10,270 nucleotides of DNA, taken from contig JANNQN010000085.1 in assembly GCA_031400775.1 (NCBI GenBank), positions 1-10,270 of the forward strand, in the 5' to 3' direction. The notes below the pieces were generated by a model. The model saw nothing but the letters and a program-made list of their open reading frames with translations. It ran no database searches and had not been told where the DNA came from. This document shows positions 1-5,912 of the stretch, in pieces. The translations under genes and the position numbers were made by a program. Position 1 is the first letter of the stretch. Every line of letters starts with the position of its first letter. Source of the DNA: PALSA-1355 sp031400775. GTDB taxonomy: Bacteria; Planctomycetota; Planctomycetia; Pirellulales; PALSA-1355.

Positions 1-968
1 CGCACATCGGCGCGGTGCTATCGCGATTGGGCCGCGGCCGCGATCCGCTGCCGCCGTTCGTCTCGCTGCGGCCGAAGCTGGAAAACGATGTGCCCCGATT
101 CGTCGAGCAAAGCCACGGCCAATCGGCCGGCTGGCTGGGCCAAGCGCTCGACCCGTTGTCGATCGATGCAAATCCGGCCCAGGCCGACTATCGGGTAGGC
201 GATTTCCACCTGCCGCCCGAGATCTCGGTGGCGCGGCTCGACAGCCGCCGGGCGTTATTGGCCGACCTGAATCGCCAATTGCGGCGGCAAGGCGACCGGG
301 CGGCGACGACGATGGAGCGACACGTTGAACGGGCCTTCGACATTTTGAATTCAGCCACCGGCGCCGGCGCGTTCGACCTGGCGCAAGAGCCGGCCGCGGT
401 GCGCGAGCGCTACGGGCTCAATCCCCACGGCCAATCGGTGCTGCAAGCCCGGCGGCTGGTCGAGCGTGGCGTACCGCTGGTGACCGTGTTCTGGCCCAGC
501 GACGGCATCAAGAACGTGAGCGTGTATTGGGACACGCACAATCGCAACTTCGTGGACTTGAAAGAGCGGCTGATGCCACCGGCCGATCGCGCATTCTCCG
601 CCTTGCTCGACGATCTCGAGGAGCGTGGCTTGCTGGACGAGACGCTGGTCGTGTGGACCGGAGAATTCGGCCGCACGCCGCGTGTCGGCCAGCGCAATAG
701 CGACGCCGGCGCCGGACGCGACGGACGCGATCATTGGCCGGGCTGCTTCACCACGGTGTTGGCCGGCGGCGGAGTTCAAGGCGGCCAGGTTTACGGCTCT
801 TCCGATCGTTACGCCGCTTTCCCGGCCTCGAATCCCGTGGCGCCCGTCGATCTGGTGGCAACCGTCTATCACCTCTTGGGCGTCGAAGAACACCTGGCGT
901 TGCCCGACGCTCAGGGGCGCCCGTTGGTGATTTGCCCGGGCACTCCCATCCGGCAGCTCATGGCATAA
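1..968 (+). CDS. DUF1501 family protein, C-terminal part (5' end outside window)
   Basis: This reading frame is open from the left edge (first full codon at base 3) to a TAA stop, so the gene starts upstream. A GTG at 15 lies inside the domain and is not the real start. About 321 residues are visible, against roughly 430-480 for full family members, so the missing part should include the N-terminal export signal usual in this family. DUF1501 belongs to the alkaline phosphatase/sulfatase-like superfamily, and three family signatures are present in order: YWDTHNRNF, then WTGEFGRTPR, then GRDHWPGCFT followed by the glycine-rich LAGGGVQGGQVYG. The end, with DLVATVYHLLGV and a final TPIRQL segment, is also typical. 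The Asp/His residues in these motifs are plausible metal ligands. In planctomycetes these genes commonly follow a DUF1549/DUF1553 gene, and the pair is thought to act on the outer surface; the true substrate is unknown. The family call is firm, the biochemical role is not. Confidence 0.93.
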   Translation, partial: HIGAVLSRLGRGRDPLPPFVSLRPKLENDVPRFVEQSHGQSAGWLGQALDPLSIDANPAQADYRVGDFHLPPEISVARLDSRRALLADLNRQLRRQGDRAATTMERHVERAFDILNSATGAGAFDLAQEPAAVRERYGLNPHGQSVLQARRLVERGVPLVTVFWPSDGIKNVSVYWDTHNRNFVDLKERLMPPADRAFSALLDDLEERGLLDETLVVWTGEFGRTPRVGQRNSDAGAGRDGRDHWPGCFTTVLAGGGVQGGQVYGSSDRYAAFPASNPVAPVDLVATVYHLLGVEEHLALPDAQGRPLVICPGTPIRQLMA

Positions 969-1025
969 GCAGCCGCCAGGGCCGACCGGACAATTGGTTG
1001 CGCGCGAGCGTGTGCGTTGGTGTTG

Positions 1026-1868
1026 CTAGTTCTCGATCCGCACACCGGCGCCTTTAAGGGCCGCGAGTTGCTCGGTCTTGGCCGCTTCGGAGAGCGGATT
1101 GCCCTCCAAGTACAGCCGCAGGAAGGGCGCGAAGTTTTTGCGCCCCTCGGCGTCGGCCTTGGCCGCGACGACCAATGCCGTCAGGTCCGCGATCTTGTTC
1201 CGCTCGACGAGCAACATGCTTTGCGGCGGATGTTGCGTGGCCGGCGAGATGTCCTCGATCGAATTGTCGCTCAGTTTCAAAATCGAGAAGCGAGCGATGC
1301 CTCCGAGCGGCTTGATGCTCGTGATCTTGTTTTTGGCCAGATCCAGCGACGACAATCCGGCCAATCCGGCCAGCGGCGCCAGCTCTTCGATCTGGTTCTC
1401 GCCCAGGTACAGCGCCGACAGCTTCGTCATGGCGCTCAGCGGCTGTAGCGCTCGAATCTGATTGCCCGAGAGGTTGAGATATTGCAGCTTATTGAGCTCC
1501 ATCAGCGGCGTGACATCGACGATCTTGTTTTGCGCCGCGCTCAACGATTGCAGCATGCCGAGGGCGCGTATGGGGCCCAAGTCAACGATCTCGTTGCTTG
1601 AAACATCCAGCAGCAGCAGGTTGGTGCATTTTTCCAAACCCGACAGATTCTGGATCTTGCGCCCCTTGGCTTCGAGGGTGGAAATTTTGCGCAGATCGTC
1701 GTCGGTGAGCTCTTCGGCGTTGGTTTTTTTTTCGAAGACCAGCGCACGCAACGCCGCTTCCAAGTTCTTGTCGGGAAATACGACGGCCTGGGCCGACTGG
1801 GCCAGTGCGAGCAAGGCGGTTGAGGCCAGGGCGGCAATCGCGATCATTCGAACTGTGTGGTGGCGCAT
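1026..1868 (-). CDS. Secreted leucine-rich-repeat protein
   Basis: The protein has 280 residues. I chose the ATG at 1868 because it places a classic signal peptide at the N-terminus: basic MRHHTVR, a hydrophobic stretch to about residue 23, then SAQA with predicted cleavage after Ala28. The frame could begin 24 codons earlier, but that would add a polar stretch before the signal peptide. After a short cap (residues about 29-74, ending in an imperfect repeat) come seven consecutive 22-residue leucine-rich repeats (75-228) of the internalin/SDS22 type, with consensus LxPLxxLxxLxxLxLxxNxIxx. A less regular last repeat with an insertion follows, ending in LYLEGNPL. Such repeats form a curved solenoid used for protein binding; no enzymatic motif is visible. 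The product should be exported to the periplasm or cell surface. It converges on the DUF1501 gene with a 57-base gap and has its own upstream region shared with the divergent DUF1080 gene. A run of nine A sits in codons 46-49. The partner is unknown. Confidence 0.88.
   Translation of the reverse strand: MRHHTVRMIAIAALASTALLALAQSAQAVVFPDKNLEAALRALVFEKKTNAEELTDDDLRKISTLEAKGRKIQNLSGLEKCTNLLLLDVSSNEIVDLGPIRALGMLQSLSAAQNKIVDVTPLMELNKLQYLNLSGNQIRALQPLSAMTKLSALYLGENQIEELAPLAGLAGLSSLDLAKNKITSIKPLGGIARFSILKLSDNSIEDISPATQHPPQSMLLVERNKIADLTALVVAAKADAEGRKNFAPFLRLYLEGNPLSEAAKTEQLAALKGAGVRIEN
1185..1646 (-). repeat. Seven tandem 22-residue leucine-rich repeats
   Basis: This stretch encodes seven back-to-back repeats of exactly 22 residues (residues 75-228 of the LRR protein). 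Each has the LxxLxLxxNxI core, except that the seventh is degenerate in its first half (ISPATQHPPQ). The constant length without indels places it in the bacterial internalin-like/SDS22 class rather than the 24-residue extracellular class. The repeats are diverged at DNA level, so this is an old protein repeat and not a recent DNA duplication. Confidence 0.85.
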
Positions 1869-1970
1869 GGCGGAAGAATCCTGGTGGTGATTCGTCGATT
1901 GATTCGTTGCTGGCGGTCGGAAACACGCGGCTGAAAACATGTGCTGGCGGGCCGATTAAGCGGAAAGTCT

Positions 1971-1998
1971 ATTTTAGTTCCCCAACGGCCGCGACCAA
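1971..1998 (-). promoter_or_regulatory. Possible sigma-70-like promoter for the LRR gene
   Basis: On the minus strand TTGGTC (1993-1998) and TAAAAT (1971-1976) are 16 bases apart. The -10 matches TATAAT at five of six positions, but the -35 at only three. Transcription would begin near 1964 and give a leader of about 95 bases before the ATG at 1868. It lies in the 239-base divergent gap between the LRR and DUF1080 genes. I saw no equally good promoter facing DUF1080. Confidence 0.25.
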
Positions 1999-2107
1999 GG
2001 GGGCTGACAACCGCAACTGCGATAATTCTTCCTTGCGGGGCCGCGCCGGCAGGAGTATTTTTGAGGCGGGAAGCGGCCCGATTGTGGCAAAGCAAAGGGA
2101 ATACACG

Positions 2108-2767
2108 ATGATCACACGACTTGGGTTTTTCGCGTTGGCCGCCACCCTCGTTTTGGCCGGCTCGGCACATGACCGCGCCAGTGCCGAGCCGCCGGCGAAG
2201 GAAGCGCCGGCGAAGAGCCTGTTCGACGGTAAAAACCTGGACGGCTGGAAAAAAACCCAGTTCGGCGGCGAGGCCGACGTCGAGGTCAAAGACGGTCGCA
2301 TCGTCATGCTGGCCGGCAATCCCATGACCGGCATCACTTGGACCCGCGAGTTTCCAAAAACGAACTACGAGGTCTCGCTGGAAGCGATGCGGGTCGACGG
2401 CAGCGATTTTTTCTGCGGGCTGACATTTCCCGTCGGCGACGATCCGTGCAGCTTCATCGTCGGCGGCTGGGGGGGCGGCGTGGTGGGCCTTTCGAGCATC
2501 GACGGCAGCGATGCATCGGAAAACGAAACCACGAAGTATCAGGAGTTCGAGAGCGGTCGCTGGCACAAGATCCGCGTCCGCGTCACCAAGGACAAAATCG
2601 AAGCCTGGCTGGACGCCCAGCAGATGGTCGACCTGGAACTCAAGGACCGCCGGATTTCGGTCCGCCCCGAAGTCGAGCTATCACGGCCGCTGGGCATCTC
2701 CTGCTTTTCGACCACCGCGGCGCTGCGCGATATCAAAGTGCGACCGCTGGCCGCGGCCAAAAATTAG
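2108..2767 (+). CDS. Secreted DUF1080 (3-keto-disaccharide hydrolase-like) protein
   Basis: The protein has 219 residues. The ATG at 2108 is preceded by an AAAGGGA Shine-Dalgarno about eight bases upstream and opens a signal peptide: MITRLGFF, then a hydrophobic core, then ASA with cleavage near residue 26. The open frame extends far upstream but without comparable support. The mature part is one concanavalin-like DUF1080 domain: it begins with the hallmark SLFDGKNLDGW, has beta-rich segments with SDFFCGLTFP and the glycine-rich GGWGGGVVGLSS, continues with RWHKIRVRVT and KIEAWLDAQQMVDLEL, and ends with LRDIKVRPL. Some DUF1080 members hydrolyse 3-keto-glycosides, and the family is greatly expanded in planctomycetes, where it is tied to periplasmic polysaccharide breakdown. 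Substrate and catalytic activity are not deducible here. The gene stands alone, divergent from the LRR gene and convergent with the methyltransferase (33-base gap). Confidence 0.9.
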   Translation: MITRLGFFALAATLVLAGSAHDRASAEPPAKEAPAKSLFDGKNLDGWKKTQFGGEADVEVKDGRIVMLAGNPMTGITWTREFPKTNYEVSLEAMRVDGSDFFCGLTFPVGDDPCSFIVGGWGGGVVGLSSIDGSDASENETTKYQEFESGRWHKIRVRVTKDKIEAWLDAQQMVDLELKDRRISVRPEVELSRPLGISCFSTTAALRDIKVRPLAAAKN

Positions 2768-2800
2768 CTCCAGCCGCCGCAGCGCCAGCGCGGTCTACCT

Positions 2801-3499
2801 TCAGCTCTTTCGGGCTGTGAAGATAATGTTGGGCACCGCGATGCTGGCACCGCATTTTCCCAGCACGAGCCGCGCCAGGCTCTTGATCTTTCCGCCCACG
2901 CTGCGACCCGCGAACTGCACGAACGCGGTCTGCCGGCATGTGATATGGCCGAAGTGAGGCGCAAGCTCGCCGCGCATCTTGGCCAGATCGAACGAGCTGG
3001 TGTGTCCCCAGCGGTGGAAGACCTGCCGGCACTTGGGGCAGATGGCTAGATTGTTTTCCAACACTTCGCGATAGGGAACCGTGCCGACCAGATACCCGAG
3101 GGGCTTGAGCACGCGGCGGATCTCGTCCAGCCCGCGGGCTCGCTGCGAATCGGTGAGATGCTCGAACACCTCGGAAGCCACGACGCAATCGAATTGCCCG
3201 TCGTCAAACGGCATGGCCTCGATGCGACCGGTCTGGGCCGCAATGCCCGAACCGACCAGCGCCGCCACGCTCTCGGGGCTGGGATCCAACGCATGAACGA
3301 GCCAGCCGCGCTGTTGGGCCGTTCGTTCCAGGTGGCCGTCGCCGATCCCAATATTCAAGAGCGTCGGACGCGGCGTACTTACGAGTCGTCCGGCGGCGCG
3401 GACCAGATAATCGAGCCTTGCGTGGGAACCGTCGAAGACGCTTTGAGCCTCGTTCTGGAAATAGCTCCAGATCGGATCGTGCAGGGTCTCGTCGGTCAT
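2801..3499 (-). CDS. Class I SAM-dependent methyltransferase with embedded CxxC...H insert
   Basis: The protein has 232 residues and starts at an ATG (3499). No clear Shine-Dalgarno precedes it; a promoter about 25 bases upstream would give a very short leader. The fold is Methyltransf_11-like: motif I LLNIGIGDG (47-55), acidic residue Asp72 in HALDPS at the end of strand 2, motif II/III around MPFDDGQFDCVVASEVFEHL (96-115), and LDEIRRVLKPLGYLVGTVPY (124-143) as post-motif segments. Motif I has Asn where Asp or Glu is usual. Between strands 5 and 6 lies ICPKCRQVFHRWGH (153-166), two Cys and two His that look like a zinc site or substrate lid; similar inserts occur in methyltransferases encoded in glycan and lipid gene clusters. 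The substrate cannot be named. Neighbours give no pathway: it is transcribed alone, converging on the DUF1080 gene. Confidence 0.85.
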   Translation of the reverse strand: MTDETLHDPIWSYFQNEAQSVFDGSHARLDYLVRAAGRLVSTPRPTLLNIGIGDGHLERTAQQRGWLVHALDPSPESVAALVGSGIAAQTGRIEAMPFDDGQFDCVVASEVFEHLTDSQRARGLDEIRRVLKPLGYLVGTVPYREVLENNLAICPKCRQVFHRWGHTSSFDLAKMRGELAPHFGHITCRQTAFVQFAGRSVGGKIKSLARLVLGKCGASIAVPNIIFTARKS

Positions 3500-3528
3500 G
3501 CGGTCGCCGGTCGCTCGGGGTGCGGTTG

Positions 3529-3556
3529 ATTACAGATCGTGCTCTCGCGCTGGCAA
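3529..3556 (-). promoter_or_regulatory. Sigma-70-like promoter for the methyltransferase
   Basis: On the minus strand TTGCCA (3551-3556) is followed after 16 bases by TGTAAT (3529-3534). Each hexamer matches its consensus at five of six positions. The start of transcription would fall near 3522, only about 23 bases before the ATG at 3499, which fits the absence of a clear ribosome binding site. Chance matches of this quality are uncommon in GC-rich DNA. Confidence 0.5.
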
Positions 3557-3559
3557 GCG

Positions 3560-3577
3560 GTCGGAGCCGTCGGAGCA
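3560..3577. repeat. Tandem 9-base repeat, possible regulator site
   Basis: GTCGGAGCC is followed directly by GTCGGAGCA. The pair abuts the -35 side of the methyltransferase promoter and ends about 83 bases upstream of the sigma-54-like element, a distance at which enhancer-binding proteins often sit. A related octamer (TTCGGAGC) occurs near 3746. The regulatory role is inference. Confidence 0.3.
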
Positions 3578-3659
3578 TCAAAATACAAGACCGCTGGAGA
3601 CTTTGGCAGCGGCACGATTTGCATCGTTCTGCGCCGCGACGGCCCTTTTTCCCGCCAAT

Positions 3660-3674
3660 TGGCACGTGCCTTGC
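3660..3674 (+). promoter_or_regulatory. Near-consensus sigma-54 (-24/-12) promoter
   Basis: The sequence TGGCACG-TGCC-TTGC matches the RpoN consensus TGGCACG-N4-TTGC at every defined base. The invariant GG (3661-3662) and GC (3673-3674) are exactly ten bases apart. Transcription would start near 3686 toward the small LEPR-XLL gene, with a leader of about 155 bases. The core also forms a perfect ten-base palindrome, GGCACGTGCC (3661-3670), so the site could instead, or also, bind a dimeric regulator. I found no proven activator site, only the tandem repeat at 3560-3577. Confidence 0.45.
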
Positions 3675-3840
3675 GCTTTGTTTCTTGCTTGTTTCGTGCG
3701 GAAATGTCGGCCAAAAACAGCATCTGAACAGTCGTGCTGATCGCCTTCGGAGCGTGTCCTCGTTTCGGCCTGAAAACGCATGCTAGGTTTTTAGGTGCCC
3801 CCAAGGTTTTTGCCGGGCATTTTCGTTCAGGAGCTATCCG

Positions 3841-4239
3841 ATGATCCGCAATCGAGTCGCGTCGTCCACGCGGTTGCGCGTGGAACAACTAGAATCGCGG
3901 GCCCTGCTGGCGGCCGATCCCTTTGCCGCGGCCGATCTGTTGCCCAACAATCCGCAGGGAAGCAGCGACATGTCTGGCGGCGGATTTCCGGGCCAGATGT
4001 CGGCCATGGCAGCCGCATCGCTGGGCTTTACTAGTACCAATGGGACAATCGCTTTCGTGCCCGGTACGAATGCGAACGTGGATCCCAATAGCACCGCGGC
4101 GATCGTTCCGGTCGGAGCCCCGGCCGCGACCAGCGGTGTGGGACAGATGACGATCACGACCGGCGCCAACACGGCCGGCATCGGCAGTTTCGCAACCCCG
4201 ACAGCCGGTTTTGCCTCGGAAGTTGGCGGGCGCAGCTAA
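3841..4239 (+). CDS. Small LEPR-XLL-type planctomycete protein
   Basis: The protein has 132 residues. The ATG is well supported by AGGAG (3829-3833) seven bases upstream. Residues 11-26 contain RLRVEQLESRALLAAD, which matches the planctomycete N-terminal LEPR-XLL signature (basic stretch, E-x-LEPR-x-LLA), with Ser where Pro is usual. This motif normally heads large exported or surface proteins and is thought to act as a sorting tag. Here the rest is short, low in complexity and rich in Ala, Gly, Thr and Ser (for instance ATSGVGQMTITTGANTAGIG), with no Cys, no transmembrane segment and no domain I recognise. It ends six bases from the stop of convergent mptG. It could be a small surface or matrix component, or the remnant of a longer LEPR-XLL protein. 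A clean stop, a good ribosome site and a promoter-like element favour a real gene. Confidence 0.7.
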   Translation: MIRNRVASSTRLRVEQLESRALLAADPFAAADLLPNNPQGSSDMSGGGFPGQMSAMAAASLGFTSTNGTIAFVPGTNANVDPNSTAAIVPVGAPAATSGVGQMTITTGANTAGIGSFATPTAGFASEVGGRS

Positions 4240-4245
4240 GCTGCT

Positions 4246-5211
4246 TCAGGAATCGATTCGCACGATCGACGCGCCTTCGTTTTTCGGCGCCACGATTACT
4301 ATTTTATCGTCCGCTGGCAACCAGTTGGCCAGGCGCACCTGAAACACTTCCGTAGCGGCCTGGTCTTCTAGCAAGGCAAAAACCGTCGGCCCCCACGACG
4401 TCTGGCCGACGCCGCGCACCCCAAGCTCACGAATGGCGGCGACCAGTTCTTCAATTCTGGATCCGGCGAAGGGGCCGCCCTGTCGCGCTGCGAAGCACGA
4501 TCCGGCCTCATAGCCGAAGCGATATAAGCTCTCGCCAAATCGCTCGAAGTCGGCCGCTCGCGCAGCCGGCATGAGCTCCTCCCGCACTTCTTGCCAAAGT
4601 CGCTCGGTCGTCTCGCGCGGCACGGGCGGCAGATCGCGAAAAGCGACTTGCTCGTCCTCGCCCGACAAACCCCGCTGATTGCCGGGACGGACCAGAACGA
4701 ACCGCCATGCCGCCGGAAACTCCACCCGGCACTCCAGCGGCGAGAGCGTTTCGTCGGCAAGCTTGCCCCGCTCCACCAGCAGTCCGCCCAGCGTAAAGCC
4801 GTACGTGCCGATGGCCGAGCGTGCTCCGCGACCGGATAGCGCCGCCAGAGATTCCGCATCCAACGGATCGCCGCCCAGAAATGAATTCAAGCCCGCGCTC
4901 ACCGACAGGGCCAACTGCGTGCCGACGCCCAGCCCAACGTGCTCCTCAGGCGCCGCGACGACTTGCACGCGGCAGGCCGGCAACTCGGCCTCGCCGCGAG
5001 CCCGTGCGAATCGCTCGGCCGTCGTGCGAACGCGCTTCGCCAACGGCCCCTCGACCACAAATTGCTCGGCCGGTTCAATTCGCAGGCGCAGAGTCCCCTG
5101 CCCCACCATGGCGCCGACGCCGCCGAATTGCCGCACGCCGGGCTGCGCGAACGAAAACATTCCGAAATGCAGCCGGCTGGGAGCGTGAACCTCGACAACG
5201 GGAGCAGACAT
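4246..5211 (-). CDS. mptG: Beta-ribofuranosylaminobenzene 5'-phosphate (beta-RFAP) synthase
   Basis: The product is 321 residues from the ATG at 5211; a TTG at 5220 would add three. I prefer ATG because an AGG lies nine bases upstream and the family begins close to the APSRLHFG motif. The enzyme condenses p-aminobenzoate with PRPP, releasing CO2 and pyrophosphate, to make beta-RFAP, the first committed step of the arene-ribose arm of tetrahydromethanopterin. Family marks are VHAPSRLHFGMF (8-19), the GHMP-like glycine loop HVGLGVGTQLALSVSAGL (91-108), GRGARSAIGTYGFTLGG (127-143), and GVGQTSWGPTVFAL near 271-284. The length is normal for the family. It is the last gene of the operon, 55 bases after the DUF447 stop. 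The upstream pabB and pabA genes make the precursor of its aromatic substrate, which fits well. Action in the cytoplasm is expected. Confidence 0.93.
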   Translation of the reverse strand: MSAPVVEVHAPSRLHFGMFSFAQPGVRQFGGVGAMVGQGTLRLRIEPAEQFVVEGPLAKRVRTTAERFARARGEAELPACRVQVVAAPEEHVGLGVGTQLALSVSAGLNSFLGGDPLDAESLAALSGRGARSAIGTYGFTLGGLLVERGKLADETLSPLECRVEFPAAWRFVLVRPGNQRGLSGEDEQVAFRDLPPVPRETTERLWQEVREELMPAARAADFERFGESLYRFGYEAGSCFAARQGGPFAGSRIEELVAAIRELGVRGVGQTSWGPTVFALLEDQAATEVFQVRLANWLPADDKIVIVAPKNEGASIVRIDS

Positions 5212-5266
5212 ATCACGCAACCTGACAATACCGGCAATCGCACGCGCTCGATCGCGCGCTCGGGGG

Positions 5267-5872
5267 CTAAGACTTTGCTAATTTGTCGTCCGGCGCGGGC
5301 AAGTCATCCGTGCGGCAGTGCGCCTGGACATAGTCGTTCAAAAACGCAAAAGCCCGCTGCTCGGCCGGCCCACCCGTCTTTCGCACGAGCACGGCCAGCC
5401 GCTCGAATTGCGAAAGAATTTCGCCGGCGGGCAGAAATTCGGTCCGCGTCGCCAGAATGGCCGCCTCGAGCACGGCATGCTTCGCTCGATTAAAGCCAAA
5501 GAAGTCCCGCAGCCGTCCCGCGGCAACCACTTCGCACAGGATCTCCGTGGGCTCGTTGCGATCGTCCAGCGCGGCCACCTGCAAGGCATACCAGCGACAC
5601 GCACCGGCGAGAATCTTTCCCTCGACGCCCGGCACGGTCGTCATCTCGGGCATCGGGTCGGGCATGCCGAGCGCGGCATGGGCGATTAGTTCCACATCGT
5701 CGGTGATATGAAACACCCCCTGGCCGCTGCGCTTCAAATTGCGATACGTGGTCGAGCTGCGATAGGGCCGGAGAACGAACTGGCTCAAGGCTTCGTCGAC
5801 GCGCGGGCCCATCGGCGAGATATTCGCCGAGCCGTCTTCATTCAGCGTGGTGACAATACCTTCCAGTATCAA
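5267..5872 (-). CDS. DUF447 family protein, probable flavin-binding split barrel
   Basis: The protein has 201 residues from a TTG start at 5872. No ATG or GTG fits near the conserved N-terminus ILEGIVTTLNEDG, and GGAAGG lies six bases before this TTG, so a TTG start is likely. DUF447 proteins share the FMN-binding split-barrel fold and occur in methanogens and in H4MPT-containing bacteria. Recognisable parts are the family block VTTLNEDGSANISPMGP (7-23), RPYRSSTTYRNL (35-46), FHITDDVELIAHAAL (54-68), the ALDDRNEP turn, and a helical C-terminal half starting at FGFNRAKHAVLEAAI. The reaction is not assigned as far as I know. Recurrent linkage to H4MPT genes and a flavin-type fold suggest a redox or cofactor-handling step in that pathway, which is inference. 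It sits 40 bases after pabA and 55 before mptG. The region before the start is a tandem duplication (5859-5895). Confidence 0.87.
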   Translation of the reverse strand: MILEGIVTTLNEDGSANISPMGPRVDEALSQFVLRPYRSSTTYRNLKRSGQGVFHITDDVELIAHAALGMPDPMPEMTTVPGVEGKILAGACRWYALQVAALDDRNEPTEILCEVVAAGRLRDFFGFNRAKHAVLEAAILATRTEFLPAGEILSQFERLAVLVRKTGGPAEQRAFAFLNDYVQAHCRTDDLPAPDDKLAKS

Positions 5873-5895
5873 TTGCAGCCTTCCAGGATCAATTG
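5859..5895 (-). repeat. 20-base-period tandem duplication across the DUF447 start
   Basis: On the minus strand a 17-base unit with sequence CAATTGATMCTGGAAGG (M is C in the upstream copy, A in the downstream copy) occurs at 5879-5895 and again at 5859-5875, separated by CTG. The units differ at one base. The downstream copy contains the true TTG ATA CTG GAA G start. The upstream copy supplies the GGAAGG that serves as ribosome site for it and also a second TTG (5892) opening a seven-codon frame, MILEGCN, whose TGA overlaps the DUF447 TTG (TTGA). Confidence 0.85.
5879..5884 (-). promoter_or_regulatory. Ribosome binding site deciding the TTG start of DUF447
   Basis: GGAAGG on the minus strand ends six bases before the TTG at 5872. 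Together with the conserved N-terminus of the family it picks the TTG over any upstream codon. It is itself part of the upstream copy of the tandem duplication. Confidence 0.6.
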
Positions 5896-5912
5896 TGACG
5901 GCACTCCGGATG

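Larger units (their letters stand above)
3500..3840. other. 341-base divergent intergenic region
   Basis: This is the only gap above 300 bases. It holds, from left to right, a sigma-70-like promoter for the methyltransferase (3529-3556, -), a tandem nine-base repeat (3560-3577), a sigma-54-like element overlapping a ten-base palindrome (3660-3674, +), and the Shine-Dalgarno of the small LEPR-XLL protein (AGGAG, 3829-3833). I found no convincing coding sequence, tRNA or known riboswitch. The roughly 155 bases between the sigma-54-like element and the ATG are somewhat AT-richer than the surroundings (TTTG and GTTTTT runs) and would form a long leader. Confidence 0.7.

Noticed and set aside
1805..2107. 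Upstream extension of the DUF1080 frame by about 100 codons
   Set aside because: It would bury the signal peptide inside the protein and overlap the LRR gene start; the ATG at 2108 has a Shine-Dalgarno.
3611..3622. Second sigma-54-like sequence (GGCACG...TTTGCA)
   Set aside because: The GG and GC are only eight bases apart instead of ten, which abolishes sigma-54 recognition.
4232..4244. Inverted repeat GCAGC-TAA-GCTGC at the tail-to-tail junction
   Set aside because: The stem is only five bases with a three-base loop and no T-run follows, so I do not call it a terminator.
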